Positions 1 through 11,301 are shown, counted from the first letter of the stretch. The stretch: DNA of 64,000 nucleotides from Serripes groenlandicus (GCA_031761405.1 JASEVX010000001.1:47601102-47665101), one strand, 5' to 3'. The notes: generated by a model not told the origin, from the letters alone. A program made the numbers and translations.

Positions 1-28
1 AGCATACCTTCACTTGTCCAGTAATTCT

Positions 29-318
29 GCCGAGCCCCTTTAGCTCTGTCAGTAGCGACGCGGGTTGTCAATCCAGGGGTTGCGAGTTGGAACCCCAACT
101 CGGCCAACATTCTTTCCGACGTTTGACAAAAGTCACTGTGACAAGCGTCATTCGTCTTTCACCAATGGGCTAACAGTCTATGTGGAAAAGTAGCCAGTTG
201 TTTGGAAAGTATGTTGTGTGTAGTACTGGTGTGAGGAAACCAGGAAAAATATGAGTAGGTGAACTGGCCGCTGTGTGTAATTGTTGAAAACGGCGCTAAA
301 CCCCAATCAATCAATCAA
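29..318 (+). mobile_element. tRNA-derived SINE with 12-bp target-site duplication
   Basis: The head carries a Pol III type-2 promoter-like arrangement: an A-box-like tagctctgtcagtagcg near 40-56 and a degenerate B-box-like gagttggaacccc near 85-97. The tail ends in cggcgctaaacccc followed by (CAAT)n. The 12-bp sequence tccagtaattct occurs at 17-28 and again at 319-330, a perfect flanking duplication expected from LINE-mediated insertion. No coding capacity. The tail resembles those common in molluscan SINEs, which is known family behaviour; the exact family name is not assigned. Confidence 0.85.
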
Positions 319-330
319 TCCAGTAATTCT

Positions 331-1006
331 TTTTTTTTCTACAAATTCTATCATTTTAGAACTGTCTAAAATGACATAAAATAAGAATATGCTAAGGTTA
401 AATATCAGCATGTCCACTGAGTTCTGAGATTTTGGGTACATGTACCAACTGCCTTTGCAAATTTGGGGTACAAAGTAACAATTAGGGGTGCAGATATAAT
501 AAACAAGGAAATGTTGATTTTATTATTTTTTATTATCTCCCTCTCCACATTCAAAGAAAACAAAACAGATAAACAGAAAGTACAAATTAAAATAATCTAA
601 GTAGAGAAAAGTATGAGCAATTTCTCTTTCTCCCACAGCATATCTAAACTGTGTCTGCTGTAAGTTTTACTGTATCAGTAGAAGACAAACAATAGATACA
701 CCTGCACAAAACAAACAGAACATATATCTGCAGCAATCAAATTTGAAATACACTGTAGGAGAGGGAGAAAGGATAAGTTAGAAAAGCATATTGTGAAAAG
801 AGAAAATAGTTCAGTACAAGTAATGCCTCCTTTTCCCACAACATATTGATATTCAATGTAGTGTCTTGTCAAATGTCTGCTTGAGAACCATCAAAATAAT
901 CCACATAATTCACTACATTATATTGTTGTAAGGGATTATCCAAAAAGGAGTCCGTAATAAGTATCTTCTTTTCCAACAATGTAAACTATTTTTGTCAAAA
1001 TATAGA
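331..1006. other. AT-rich unique-looking spacer
   Basis: No gene or intact repeat is recognisable. Around 600-650 and 780-850 there are weak echoes of the PBM interior (gagcaatttctc, tgtctgctg), so part may be a strongly decayed PBM copy, but the match is too poor to delimit. Confidence 0.4.
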
Positions 1007-1010
1007 TTAA

Positions 1011-2082
1011 CCCTTACAGTGCGGGAACCAAGTTAACTAGTTTTTGCAAAGACGTCCCGGACGTACATGGGAACCATGTTAACTCGTTTTCAAAAGTGAA
1101 TGCGCACAACCTTAATTTATGGGGAAAACCCACAAGCAGGGCACTCCATAATTCCCATCATCCAATCAGAATAGGTTTCCCGAAAACTTTCATCTTTGAT
1201 TGGTGAATAAATATGAAAAACTTCTAAAAATATCAAGGATTTACTCATACATGTGATTCCCTGATTTTTCATAATGGCGGTCTGCGAAAAAAAAATTGCA
1301 GACATGTTTGGAAATTTGCCTCGAAAGAGGAATTTAAATTTTCCCACGTATCAGTTTCGGTGAATTTGTACGTAGGATAGTTTTCTTTGTATGATTTTTA
1401 CCAGTTTTACAATGATCGAGATTTTCGAAGCGATGTATCCTTCATTTACTTGGGATTTATTCTTGCGCATCTTTCCGTTTTTCTAAATGGCGGACGACGA
1501 AAATATTTTTGCATGGAGGAATTTAAATGATCCCATGTATCAGTTACGGTGAATTTGTACGTAGGATAGTTTTCTTTGTTTTATTCTTACCAGTTCGATA
1601 TTGATCGAGATTTTCCAAGCGATATATACTTGATTTATTCTTGCGAATCACCCCAATTTTCAAAATGGCGGACGGCGAAAATATTTGTGCATGCATGTTT
1701 TTTGAAATAACGATCCTAATGATTGAATTTGCATGAACATTTCATAAACTTACCATTCTAAGGTGACTTCTGGTTATGTTATTGTTTTAGTGTAAACATT
1801 TGTGTTATTGATTGTAGGTAAATTTGGTAAACAATATTTTTTTTGTAATATTTTTCTCTCACCTGTTCTCTCTCACCTATCAACAATTTGAAGAAAAAAA
1901 TCTGACTCAAAATGATGGTAAATATATATCGAACATAAAACTTGTAGAGTTTGTACACTTTTATTCAAGAATTAACCATATAAATCATGCATATATGAGC
2001 ATACCCTTCTACAAGAGAATTTTAAGAAAAATATTCAGTAGATGGGATAGGTATTGGAAAAAGCAATTCAGCACTGTAAGGG
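1011..2082. mobile_element. non-autonomous piggyBac-like transposon
   Basis: Perfect 12-bp terminal inverted repeats, CCCTTACAGTGC at 1011-1022 and GCACTGTAAGGG at 2071-2082, are flanked by TTAA at 1007-1010 and 2083-2086. CCC...GGG ends plus a TTAA duplication are the hallmark of piggyBac superfamily insertion. Length is 1,072 bp. The interior has about two 189-bp tandem units starting near 1331 and 1520, each with aatggcggacg followed by cgaaaatat. No DDD transposase is readable, so it would need a transposase supplied in trans. Confidence 0.85.
1331..1700 (+). repeat. 189-bp tandem repeat inside the piggyBac-like element
   Basis: Two diverged direct units begin with gaatttaaat near 1331 and 1520 and share tgaatttgtacgtaggatag, gatcgagattttc and aatggcggacg. 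A partial third unit (cataatggcggtctgcgaaa, near 1268) precedes them. Confidence 0.75.
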
Positions 2083-2155
2083 TTAAACAGCTGCAGAGAT
2101 TGGGGCATGAGAACTTCGAAAGGAGGTGGTTTTTTAGGGTAAATTTATTTATATC

Positions 2156-2566
2156 TTTTTATGCCCCCCGGAATCACCGATTCGGTGGGCATCTAGTTTT
2201 TGGCCTGTCTGTCTGCACGTCTGTCTGTCGAAAAAAACTTTAACCTTGACCACTACTTTTGAACCATAACAGGTACGGCTACCATATTTCACATGTGTAG
2301 TCCTTGTGACATGACCTTTCTGTCAGTACCAAAATTGTTGACCTTGCGACCTTGACCTTTGACCTAGATGTTGCCATTCTCGAAAAAAACTTTAACCTTG
2401 ACCACTACTTATGAACCATAACAGGTACGGCTACAATATTTCACATGTGTATTCCTTGTGACATGACCTTTCTGTCAGTACCAACATTTTTGACCTTGCG
2501 ACCTTGACCTTTGATCTAGATGTTGCCATTCGGGGGCATCAGTGTTTCACAAACACATCTTGTTTT
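2156..2566 (+). mobile_element. HEL-C: Helentron/HINE-like element (ATGCCCCC family)
   Basis: It starts at a T-run followed by atgccccccggaatc, and a short hairpin (caccgattcggtg) follows. A Ctgtctgtctg stretch and two units of about 152 bp come next (each with ctttaaccttgaccac...tgaccttgcgaccttgacc). The inverse of the terminal motif (gggggcat) follows, then a 3' hairpin (gtgtttcacaaacac) and the end atcttgtttt. The first core unit has a nuclear-receptor-like TGACCTTTGACCT at 2354-2366. Its last bases abut the HEL-B start without spacer. Confidence 0.75.
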
Positions 2567-2620
2567 TAGCTCCACTGGCTGAAAGCCAGTCGAGCTTATG
2601 TCATGGCGAATTGTCCGTCG

Positions 2621-2660
<40 letters not shown>

Positions 2661-3691
2661 TTAACTCTTTCCTTTAAACGACTTCTTCTCCCTAACCACT
2701 TGGCCAATTTGGTTGAAACTTCATGGGAAGCATCCTCTCAATGTCCTCTACTAAATTCCTTCAATTTTTTTTGATCCATTCAAAATTCTGGTTTCCATGG
2801 CAACCGAAAGAAAAAAATAGTGAGAACTTAAAAAATCTTCTTCTCCGAAAGTGTCAGGCCGATTTTCAAATAATTTTGTAGAAATGTTCCTTGGGTGACC
2901 CTTTATTAGATTCCTTCAAGAAATTTTGATTGGGCGAAAAACATGGCCGCCAGGGGGCGGGGCTTTTTTGCGTTATATAGCTATAGTGAAAACTTAAATA
3001 ATCTTCTTCTCAAAAAGTGTTCAGCAGATTTTCAAATAATTATGTAGAAATGTTCCGTGGGTGACCCTCTATCAGATTCCTTCAAGCCATGTTGATTGGT
3101 AAAAAAACATGGCCGTCACAGGGCGGGGCTATTTTGCCTATATGGCTAAAGAGCACCCTTAAAAAATCTTCTCCTCCAAAAGTGTCAGGCCGATTTTCAG
3201 ATAATTTTGTAAAAATGTTCCTTATGTGAACCTTAATTAGATTCCTTCAAGAAATGATGATTGGGCGAAAAACATGGCCGCCAGGGTGCGGGGCTTTTTC
3301 GCGTTATATAGCTATAGTGAAAACTTAAAACATCTTCTTCTCCGAAAGTGTTCAGCCGATTTTCAAATAATTTTGTAGAAATGTTCATTGGGTGACCCTC
3401 TATCAGATTCCTTCAAGCCATGTTGATTGGTCAAAAAACATGGCCGCCAGAGGGCGGGGCTATTTTGACTTATATGACCATAGTGAAAACTTAAAAAATC
3501 TTCTCCTCCGAAAGTGTCAGGCATATTTTCAAATAATTTTGCAGAAACATTCCTTTGGTGACACTCTACAAGATTCCTTTAAGCCATGGTGGTTGGTAAA
3601 AAAAATAGCCACCACGGGGCAGGGCTGTTTGGAGATTTTATTTTTGCCTTATGGCCGTGGAGCGATACTGGCCCTCTTGGGCCTCTTGTTT
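2563..3691 (+). mobile_element. HEL-B copy 1: Helentron/HINE-like element (AGCTCCACTGG family)
   Basis: The 5' end is tttttagctccactggctg with the hairpin ctggctgaaagccag, then gtccgtcgtgcg running into a (CGTG)n microsatellite. The core has about four diverged units of 135-168 bp, each with ccttcaag..atgttgattgg, acatggccgcc and a GC-box. The 3' end is gccgtggagcgatactgg, the hairpin ggccctcttgggcc, then tcttgttt. GCTCCA...TGGAGC forms a subterminal inverted repeat. It is nearly identical to the copy at 43.9 kb, except for about 131 bp missing there. Confidence 0.8.
2620..2660 (+). repeat. (CGTG)n microsatellite in HEL-B
   Basis: About ten perfect tetramer copies follow gtccgtcgtgcg. The homologous place in the other HEL-B copies (43.9, 48.0 and 59.4 kb) holds far fewer copies, so this locus has expanded. 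Confidence 0.9.
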
Positions 3692-5103
3692 TAATATTTC
3701 TGCAGTGGTATACACTTAGAATATATGAATAATCACATAATTTATCTGTTCCCTTTCTCTTTTTCTGTTGTTGATTTAGTTTCTACAGAACTGGCACCTT
3801 GCTTGTGATGTTTTATTTTTTGCAATTTGCCAATGTAAAATATGCCATTATGAATCGGCAATTACCCCTTTTATAATGATGTGTAACCATGTAAAAACAA
3901 TTTGCGTCACTATCAAATCTCTTTTACTTTCATTTGAAAAATAAAGATACGATCGTATCTTCGCCATAAAAAATATCCTAAAAAAGCGCGTCCGAATATA
4001 CGTTAGCCTCTAGGCAACAACTATAGAAAAATTCATATTATTAGACACGAGTTCAAAAATTGTTGGAAAAGGAGAATTTGCTCATGTGCTATTTCTAATT
4101 TTGCCGCCTTAATTTGAAATGTTGTGTGCTGCAGAATGCAGATGCATCAAAATGCGTATTCAAGTGGGATCCGAAAGGTAGTTAAGCGAAAGTACAGGTC
4201 CTTCTGATCTAACACTTTTAATAATACCCATAAGGACAAGACGAAAGTTTGACGCAAAGCATCAAAAAGAAGCCGCAATATTTCGTTGCACATGAAGAAA
4301 TAAAAAGAAAAACATTTATATCCACAAACATTAGACAAATTTAATCTGAAGTTAGTAATGCAGATATCGGTATTTGAAGATTTAAGTATTATGTAGGATA
4401 TTTAACCTGGCAGGATCTGTGTTTTAAGTGAATGAGATGATTTAGAGTTAAACTGATCATGAAAAGTGACATATAAGACGAATACTAAAGATAAATGGAC
4501 AAGAGGTTATGATAAATTTCAAACCTTAAATTAATATACTTAGTAAGGACAAAGAGATCCCGATATGTGGTCACACTGGCAGGTCTAAAAATCTCCTTGT
4601 GCCAAATTTCAAAGCATTCCTACAGGAAGCGGCCAACTGGCGGCTTCCAATAAATTTTCTTGATGCATGGTTATTGTGATGGAAATGGATTTTAATGATG
4701 TACAATGTGTCAATACATAATTAAATGGTTTCTATGGCTTGTGATGGAAAGCAAGTGTAAGGCTCTCTTTGTCAGTCAACTTGTTGACGTGATATGAAAT
4801 ATACCAAGGGTTGCTTTCATTGAAATTATCTGATGAGGAAACACTAATATCTGGAAATTAGAATTACAATTTGGATATAGAAGTGAAAACAAAAGGAAGG
4901 GAAGAATCCTGTATTCCCATAATGTTCACAAGAGTGGTCTGCAACAAAGGTTTCTAGAATAATATGAATCGGGTGAATGATTAATCCTATTCTACAGGTA
5001 TATATATGTGTTTTTGCTGCAACAGCATCAAATCATATTTGTATCAGGTAGATTTGATCTTGAAGTTATTTTACAGTCATTCTTTGACTGATAAACTGAA
5101 TTT
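3692..5103. other. AT-rich spacer without recognised genes
   Basis: No repeat family of this window, no long frame and no splice-supported coding pattern is visible. A short palindrome gatacgatcgtatc occurs near 3946-3959. Confidence 0.5.
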
Positions 5104-6150
5104 AAATCAAAGTACTGAAGTACTGGTAACGAATTATTTTGAACATTTGTAAAATCTAATTTATGAATGCAATTGATCATGCTATTGCACAATTGGCACA
5201 ATTTAGTCTATTTTATTATTATTAATATTTTTGTCCAGAGATTTTTTTTTATCAGTTGACAGTTTTAGTAAATGTAGCATTTCAACGGCGATGCGAGCGT
5301 TTAACATGCACACTAACTCTTTCACTGAGCTCTGCGTAAAGTCTGTCAAAACACCCATGGCATATTTGTGAGATTTACATTGTTAGTTCGATTTGTTTTC
5401 GTCACCAGGATTTCGGCTTATATTATAACTATGTTTCATGTGAGTGAATGAATTATTATAAATCTATAATGTTTAACAAATCGCATAAAATAAGAATTGA
5501 AAAAAAAAAAAAAGAACAGTTCCTATTAGGACTCGAACTCGCGTCCATAAGTAGTCCATGATTAGTAGTTCTACACGCTCTCCATTGCACCACGGTACTT
5601 TGATACAACGTTTGAGCGTTACTTTTGTATATATATTAAGCTAACTGAATGCGCGCGTATGTAAACCATGATCTATAATTAGAAAGCCCCTTTGATTATC
5701 GTTATCATGTTGGAAAAAGGAGAAACAACGGCGATGCGAGCGTTTAAAATGCTCACTGACTATTTCACTGAGCTCTGCGTAGTGGCATATTTGTGAGATT
5801 AACATTGTTCTATACAGCGTGGGGTCGACTTCTAGTGAATGGGCATACGACTAAAATTCATACTCGTGGCTTATACGTACCTGCCGACAAATGAAATATA
5901 TATGCGCGTACTGTTAATTTGATATTTTCTAGAAAATTGATTATCTATGATGATTCGATAGTATAATTATGACTTCACTGTATTGAAATAACACGTAGAA
6001 GTCATTTTAATATCGAAAAAATACTAGGACTATTTAGGTGCAGCGAATGTGTATTCTAAGCGGAAGTGTAGTTTAACCGTGACTTCCGGAATCAAACTCG
6101 ATCGCGTTAACTGTATTATTTTTTGAGAAAAAATAATTCGTTAAAAATTA
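5104..6150 (-). mobile_element. 1.05-kb TAACGAATTATTTT element, copy 1
   Basis: The inverse copy lies at 23,206-24,252, aligning over essentially the whole length. TAACGAATTATTTT at 5127-5140 and its inverse at 6130-6143 form terminal inverted repeats, and about 23 bp outside the first (aaatcaaagtactgaagtac...) are also shared by both copies. The interior has a tRNA-like segment and two direct repeats beginning aacggcgatgcgagcgttta at about 5285 and 5728. Non-coding; superfamily not assigned. Confidence 0.75.
5517..5599 (-). ncRNA. tRNA-like Pol III unit inside the 1.05-kb element (copy 1)
   Basis: On the minus strand the segment reads from agtaccgtggtgcaatggag (A-box-like) to gcgagttcgagtcc (B-box-like), and a run of about 13 T follows 3 bases after ggaactg, as a Pol III terminator would. 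The acceptor ends pair with one or two mismatches, but the T-stem pairs poorly, so this is a degenerate tRNA-derived unit rather than a working tRNA. Confidence 0.55.
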
Positions 6151-6412
6151 ATGTAAAAAATCAAAAAAGTAATTTTCCTTTACCACAAAATGTTCGACTG
6201 TTTCTTTTTTTCATTAGTTTAGTTATTTCATTTCTTTCCTCAGATTTTCTCTATTTTAGAGAGTGAAGCAATTTCTTGGAAGTTGAAATGATGAATATGC
6301 CGGACCTATTTATTGAGAGAAAAAATAATTAAAAGACAAGAAAAGAAAAGAAAATCAAATTGAAAGAAGTGGTGGTTATGATGGATGGGGTGTAAAACAT
6401 CGTGCCATTTAA
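6151..6412. other. AT-rich spacer
   Basis: Runs of A and T with no recognised repeat or coding signal. Confidence 0.4.
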
Positions 6413-6623
6413 CTCTTCACTGCAGACAATACTGCAGACAACTTTGAAAACGTTTGGGGAAAAATATTGAAAGTCACTATAAATAAAAGTTATTATTGAC
6501 TAGAATTGAAAACATAAGGTTAAAAGGAGAAATCGCTCATTATTGAACAATTTTTCCCTTTGCAACAATGATTTTCACAATCTTCTGCCTGGGGTGTCAA
6601 AGTGTGTCTGCATGTGGAAAATG
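6413..6623 (+). mobile_element. decayed PBM (piggyBac-like MITE)
   Basis: TTAA precedes and follows. The order of internal motifs matches PBM: ctgcagacaactttgaaaac, ggagaaatcgctcattattgaacaattttt, cacaatcttctgcc, then tgcatgtggaaaatg. Both ends have lost the CCCTTTCCC match, which marks an old insertion. Confidence 0.6.
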
Positions 6624-6887
6624 TTAAATTATCATGAATAATGATGGGACAACATTAAACCGAAATTCTTGTGCAATTCCAAGCATTAATTGACAATCAA
6701 TATGACATTTACTATCACATTTAAGCTCAACTGAGTATGAAGGGCATTGTCAACAGTTTCTTTAAAAAGCATTTCCTTGTCAAACTTTGAACCCATTTTA
6801 ACCTTACTTCATAGTTCATAGAATTGAATTATATTATAACAGGTTGCTGCTGCATCAGGAATGGGAAAAATGACAAAATGATATTCT

Positions 6888-7060
6888 TTCTGACCCTCTA
6901 CAAGAGATGTTCAAGCCATATTGATTAGTTGAAAAACATGACCATAAGGAAGATTTTAAAAGGGATTAAAAATTAAACTTAATAAACTCCTCTGATATGA
7001 AAATGCTGATCTGATTCAAAGATATGTAAAAATGTTCCTTTGGGGACCATCAGGCTTCTC
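6888..7060 (+). repeat. decayed HEL-A/B core monomer
   Basis: The sequence has ctgaccctctacaagag, ttcaagccatattgattagt, gaaaaacatgacc and aaaatgttcctttgggga in the HEL-A/B monomer order. No element termini accompany it. Confidence 0.55.
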
Positions 7061-7555
7061 ATCTGAAAGTGCTTTGCTTGTACACAACTATTAACTTTCT
7101 GCAAGTTTGCAAATATAGCTTACATATTATCTCCAGTTTATAAGTTTGAATTCAAATTCTGATCCGGTACTTGTCCAGTAAATATGCAAATCATTTTAAA
7201 ATAATGGTACTGGCAACATCACACTGGTTGCTATGGCAATGTGGTTGCTCTGTAATACATTTGACTGCTTAAAGCAGATGACATTTAGCACAGATTTTCA
7301 TGTATTTAAATGTATGAGGGAATGGAAGGTAGATTTGATCTATAATTAGTTCCATCAGTTTCTGTAAAGAACGTTAATGTTAGGTAAAAAAGGGGTCATG
7401 TTACATTCTAGTTTTAGTAGCTATTATGTAAGGGGATTGTGGGAAAGCAGTTTATTCTTAAGAAGTTGTATATTGAACACTTGTAACAATCAGTTGAAGA
7501 ATCAGGTGAGGAAACATATGCAGTGCTGTCTAGATAAGGGGTGTTTTGCATGTTC
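7061..7555. other. spacer without recognised features
   Basis: AT-rich, no family match and no coding pattern seen. Confidence 0.4.
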
Positions 7556-7559
7556 TTAA

Positions 7560-7777
7560 CCCTTTCCCACATACAGATGCTTTCTGACTCTGCAGCAGAC
7601 GACTTTTGAAAACATCCTGACAAAAGTAGAAATTGCTCAAAACGAGCAATTTCTCCTCTTGCCACAATGTTTTCAACTCTTTTCAGTAATTATACCTAAA
7701 ATTAGAGAGCTTTTCTGTGTGTTTGCCTAAATACTTTCGAAGTCATCTGCTGCAGGTTTGTTGTATGGGGGAAAGTC
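7560..7777 (-). mobile_element. PBM, minus orientation
   Basis: TTAA at 7556-7559, CCTTTCCCACAT start, ctgcagcagacgactttt arm, internal hairpin gaaattgctcaaaacgagcaatttc, and an end arm with tcatctgctgcag and gggggaaag followed by TTAA. The right tip has drifted from GGGAAAGGG. Confidence 0.75.
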
Positions 7778-7799
7778 TTAAATCCTTCTTTGACTCTCT

Positions 7800-7873
7800 A
7801 ACCCTATGTTCTGGGTACTCAAAACAATCATCTCAATGAGACAAATTCTTTTGAGTACCCACATCATAGGGTT
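7800..7873. repeat. 74-bp foldback hairpin
   Basis: The left arm aaccctatg..gggtactcaaaa and the right arm ttttgagtaccc..catagggtt pair over about 21 of 25 positions around a 24-bp loop. No target duplication is evident. It lies just outside the PBM ending at 7777. Confidence 0.7.
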
Positions 7874-8589
7874 TGGTTGGATAATAAGAGTGATATTGTG
7901 GGGCTGTGTACCCCTCCTTATATCAACCTCCGCATTATGCACTTGCTTACAAGACACCATTTTACCTGACTCAGCCTTTATGTGTGTAACATAGGCAAGA
8001 GGTTTTTTTACAAGAAATGGAAATGACATAAATCATGCATAAAAATAGTTCACAGGTGTGAGGTGAATGAACCTTGGTGAGACTAATTACTTATGATGAA
8101 CAAATAAACAGACAACTTTTCAAGATTCTTTTGGCATAAACACCAATGTAGTATTTACCAAGGTTGTATCATTCAAAAAAGGGTGTTAATTATCTTTTAT
8201 GTTTACAGTGACGGCTCTTATAGGTCATGCGTAAAACAGGTTAGACCTCAAACATAATTTTATTTGGCAGATCTTGTACTTTTTGCACAAATTAGCATAT
8301 GTTTTAAAATTACCATTTACAAAAAAAAACATACAGGTAACATACAGAACTTGTGCTGCATTATTTTCCAATTAATTTTGGTATGAAGGAAAAAGATGGT
8401 TTGAGGACTTATTGCAATATATACACACACCGAATGCTAAAAAAAGGATCGTCAGTATCTAGGGTCTTTTGCAAGGCAGTTCTATCTACATCTTGTTTAA
8501 AAATGTTTTTACAACTGGTTCTTATTAATTCTTTCTTCAACATAAAACACCTGCAGTGGACAAATTTGGAAAGAACTTGATCTCGATAA

Positions 8590-8743
8590 GTAAAAGTATT
8601 ATTGTTGAAAGGAGCTGAAAATATTGTGACAAATGTTGAAATTGCTCAAAAATAATGGATAAAGTTAAAACGTTGTTGCAAAATAAAAATTGCTGATTTC
8701 TAAAGTTGTCTGCTGCAAATAAGCATTTATGAGTGAAAGGGCT
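8590..8743 (+). mobile_element. PBM fragment, decayed
   Basis: Only the right-hand part is recognisable: gaaattgctcaaa, ttgtctgctgcaaataagc and tatgagtgaaaggg. No terminal TTAA remains. Confidence 0.5.
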
Positions 8744-9421
8744 CATCAGGTAAGCGTTCGTTGCACTGTAGAAACACCAAAGGTTAACAAACTCCCAGTG
8801 AGAAGAATTGGTGATGCACTAATGATTTTGTTGTGACAAATGACTATTCAAGAACTGTGATTGTGTCAATGGTTATTGCTAAAATATGTTTGATGTTGTG
8901 TGGGTGCCCTAGGTACATCTACATACTCTTCATATAGGTGGTCTTAGCCTCTAGAACTATGGTGGTGAAGAAGAGGATTTCAATGACAAGCTCTCTTTCA
9001 AATTTGTTTGATGAATTTGATTCTATGTATGGTTGCGGTGCCATCAGAAAGGGGACATTTTATTTAGAACTATTCTGCTGTGAATCAGCTTTTCTGATTT
9101 TGGAATCATTCAACAGAAATGTTTCTTAGGTGGTCCGCTACTTCAAGTGTTCAACTCATAATGATTAGATAAAAACCTGGTGGCATCAGGCAAGGGATGC
9201 AATGATAAAACTTTAAATTCTTCTCTTGATATTTTTATTTTTTATTTCAAGATAAATCAGTGGAAATTTTTGTTCTACTATTTGCAGTTTCTTTCCCATT
9301 CTTGATTACATTTTCACCGAATTTATGAGTAAAACATTTGCTCCGAAACAACAACTCCAGAAATGTCATATCTTGGAAAAGGTTAATAGACATCCAATAA
9401 TATTACATTGTATCAGTTTAT
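8744..9421. other. spacer with no supported gene
   Basis: Around 9000-9200 there are faint similarities to HEL core sequence (aaatgtttcttaggtggtcc, ttcaactcataatgattag). Nothing else is recognised. Confidence 0.35.
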
Positions 9422-9425
9422 TTAA

Positions 9426-9747
9426 CCCTTTCCAACATGCAACAACTTTGCAGTAGGCAATTTTGAAAACACTCAGATAAAAATACATGGAAGTATTTAA
9501 CCCTTCTCCACATACAGCAAATCTGCAGCAGACAACTTTGAAAACTAACACGAAAATAAAAAATTGGAAAAACTCTCTTTAAATATAATACAATAATTGA
9601 ATAGAGTTGAAACATGGTGACGAAAGGACATGTTTTCAAAAATCCGTCTGCTGCAGAGGCGTCAGAAAGCGTCTATATGAGGGAAAGGGTTAAAGAATTG
9701 AATACATTGTGGCAAAGGGAGAAAATGCATCTACATGAAGGAAAGGG
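9426..9747 (+). mobile_element. outer PBM hosting a second PBM
   Basis: CCCTTTCCAACATGC follows TTAA at 9422-9425, and the right end is GAAAGGG then TTAA at 9748-9751. The copy is interrupted at 9497-9693 by another PBM. Joining the flanks gives aatacattgtggcaaaggga, normal PBM interior. Confidence 0.75.
9501..9689 (+). mobile_element. inner PBM nested at TTAA
   Basis: It is bounded by TTAA at 9497-9500 and 9690-9693. Left end CCCTTCTCCACATAC, right end ctgctgcagaggcgtcagaa then TATGAGGGAAAGGG. It has lost the internal hairpin by deletion. The duplicated TTAA within the outer copy shows direct PBM-into-PBM insertion. Confidence 0.8.
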
Positions 9748-9860
9748 TTAACATAATGATCCTGGGCTTTAAAAGCCTTCTTGCATACCCAACTCACAAT
9801 CCTTGACCAATTACCTCATGATATGCCCTTTTTAGATTCTTCCAAATTGCACAGATCTGA

Positions 9861-10073
9861 AGAAAAGAATAATGAGTAATTTTTCCTCCTACCATAATGT
9901 TTTGAACTCTTAAAATACGTTCAAAGTCGTCTGCTGCAGAATTGTCGTATGAGGGAAAGGGTTAATTGTTAAAAATCATTCTTTCATTTATAGAGAATAT
10001 ACATATTTTTGCTTATAAATATGTTTTGAAAGTCTTCTGCTGCAGACCAGTGCTGTCTGTATGTGGGAAGGGG
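9861..10073 (-). mobile_element. PBM right halves, one fragment inside another
   Basis: A PBM end (tcgtctgctgcagaattgtc ... gagggaaaggg, TTAA) finishes at 9961. A second end (cttctgctgcag ... atgtgggaagggg, TTAA) finishes at 10073. The flanks of the first, cataatgttttgaactc and catttatagagaat, are successive PBM interior segments. Confidence 0.55.
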
Positions 10074-10099
10074 TTAACATTGGCTTTGTGAGTTGTAGC

Positions 10100-10310
10100 T
10101 AGCTATATAGCTGACAATCTCAGCAGTATCAGATAGATGGATTTGATACAGGACTGGTTGATCCCTGCTGACAGCAGCCTCGGGCAATACACATTTCCTA
10201 GTCTAGTACAATATTTATATACTGGTTATTCTTTCAGGGATCAGGGATAATGTGTATACTGCTTTGATATAACTGAAATACTATTGAGAACGGTATAAAA
10301 TTGCAATAAT
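10100..10310 (+). mobile_element. decayed SINE
   Basis: ggactggttgatccctgctg resembles a worn B-box region. The 3' part ctttgatataactgaaat..attgagaacggtataaaa matches the conserved 3' domain seen in other SINEs of this window (for example gatataactgaaataaagttg near 50,730). Confidence 0.5.
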
Positions 10311-10565
10311 ACAGACAGTTTGAAGAAAAACAAAAAAGTAATCCACTGCAGCACTTTGTGAAGTACTATTGAGAATGGTATAAAATCGCAATATTATACA
10401 GACAGGTTGAAAGAAAAAAACATGAATAGTATGGATTGCTTATAAAATGCTTGTTGGTTTTATTGGTGTCATGATTTCATCATGTATATTGTATATTGTA
10501 TATTTTTCAATTCATAAAAATGTTTCAAAAAATAATCCACTGCAGCAGCACTTTGAGAAGTCAGC
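10269..10565 (+). repeat. imperfect direct duplication
   Basis: aatactattgagaacggtat...cagacag is repeated as agtactattgagaatggtat...cagacag about 103 bp further on. A shared aatccactgcagcac follows each unit (near 10,340 and 10,540). Confidence 0.6.
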
Positions 10566-10860
10566 CTTGTGAAAAGTTAAACATATGAGTTGCATCCCTT
10601 TGATTGGTGTATACTTTGTGTGATTTAGTGTTACTATATGGGTTATGTCCCTTAGACTGGTAATCTTTGTAGATATGTGGAAAAAGACTAGGACAAACTT
10701 GCATAATCTGTGGAAGATTCTTCTTATATGTATACTTGTGAAATGTCACACATTTAAGCTAAAGTGTGTCTGTCATATCAATTTAGACAATTTTTCCATT
10801 TTAAATGTCTCGGTTCTTGTTAAATCTCCAGGAAGCAAAATTTGAGTGAGATTAATTTAA

Positions 10861-11083
10861 ACCTTTCTCACAGAGAACAAAATCTGCAGCAGACGACTTT
10901 GAAAATATGTTGTCAAAAAATAGAAAATCTCTATAATTGAATGGATAACCTATGACTTAAAGTGGAAAACATTGTGACAAAAGGAGAAATTGCTTGTTTT
11001 GAGCAATTTCTTCTTTTGTCACTATGTTTTCAAAAAGCCGCCTGCTGCAGAGGCGTCAGAAAGCGTCTATATGAGGGAAAGGG
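10861..11083 (+). mobile_element. PBM, plus orientation
   Basis: TTAA at 10857-10860 and 11084-11087. The left arm has ctgcagcagacgactttgaa, the middle has ataattgaatggataacc, the internal hairpin is gacaaaaggagaaattgc.. with its inverse, and the right end is TATGAGGGAAAGGG. The left tip has one changed base in the CCC. It shares its right TTAA with the next PBM. Confidence 0.85.
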
Positions 11084-11087
11084 TTAA

Positions 11088-11301
11088 ACTTTTCCCACAG
11101 GGAACAAATCTGCAGCAGACGTCACATAGGCGAAAAAATGGAACATAGCTATAAATGAAAGTAGGATTATTGACTAGAGTTGACAACATTGTGGTAAAAG
11201 GAGAATTTTTTTGTTTTGAGCAATTTCTTCCAATTGTCACAATGTTTCCAAAAGTCGTCTGCTGCATAGGCGTCAGAAAGCGTCTTTATGTAGGAATGAG
11301 A
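11088..11301 (+). mobile_element. PBM, abutting the previous copy
   Basis: It starts directly after the shared TTAA (11084-11087) and ends before TTAA at 11302-11305. The arms are more worn (cttttcccacag; atgtaggaatgag) than those of its neighbour, so it is the older partner of the pair. Confidence 0.75.

Noticed and set aside
1824..2243. 139-codon plus-strand frame as a gene
   Set aside because: It runs through the right end of the piggyBac-like element (2,082) into HEL-C, so it is a composite of unrelated sequences, and no domain is recognised.
3392..3694. 100-codon frame, repeated almost exactly at 44,555-44,914, as a conserved gene
   Set aside because: Both lie in HEL-B monomers. Period near 168 bp keeps the frame open, and similarity is repeat identity. 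Equivalent frames occur in all HEL arrays (31,503-31,907; 48,392-48,766; 49,154-49,561; 56,245-56,532).
5285..5812. LTR pair of a small retrotransposon (TRIM)
   Set aside because: The direct repeats of about 85-105 bp lack TG...CA ends, a primer binding site and a polypurine tract, and they lie inside the inverted-repeat element.
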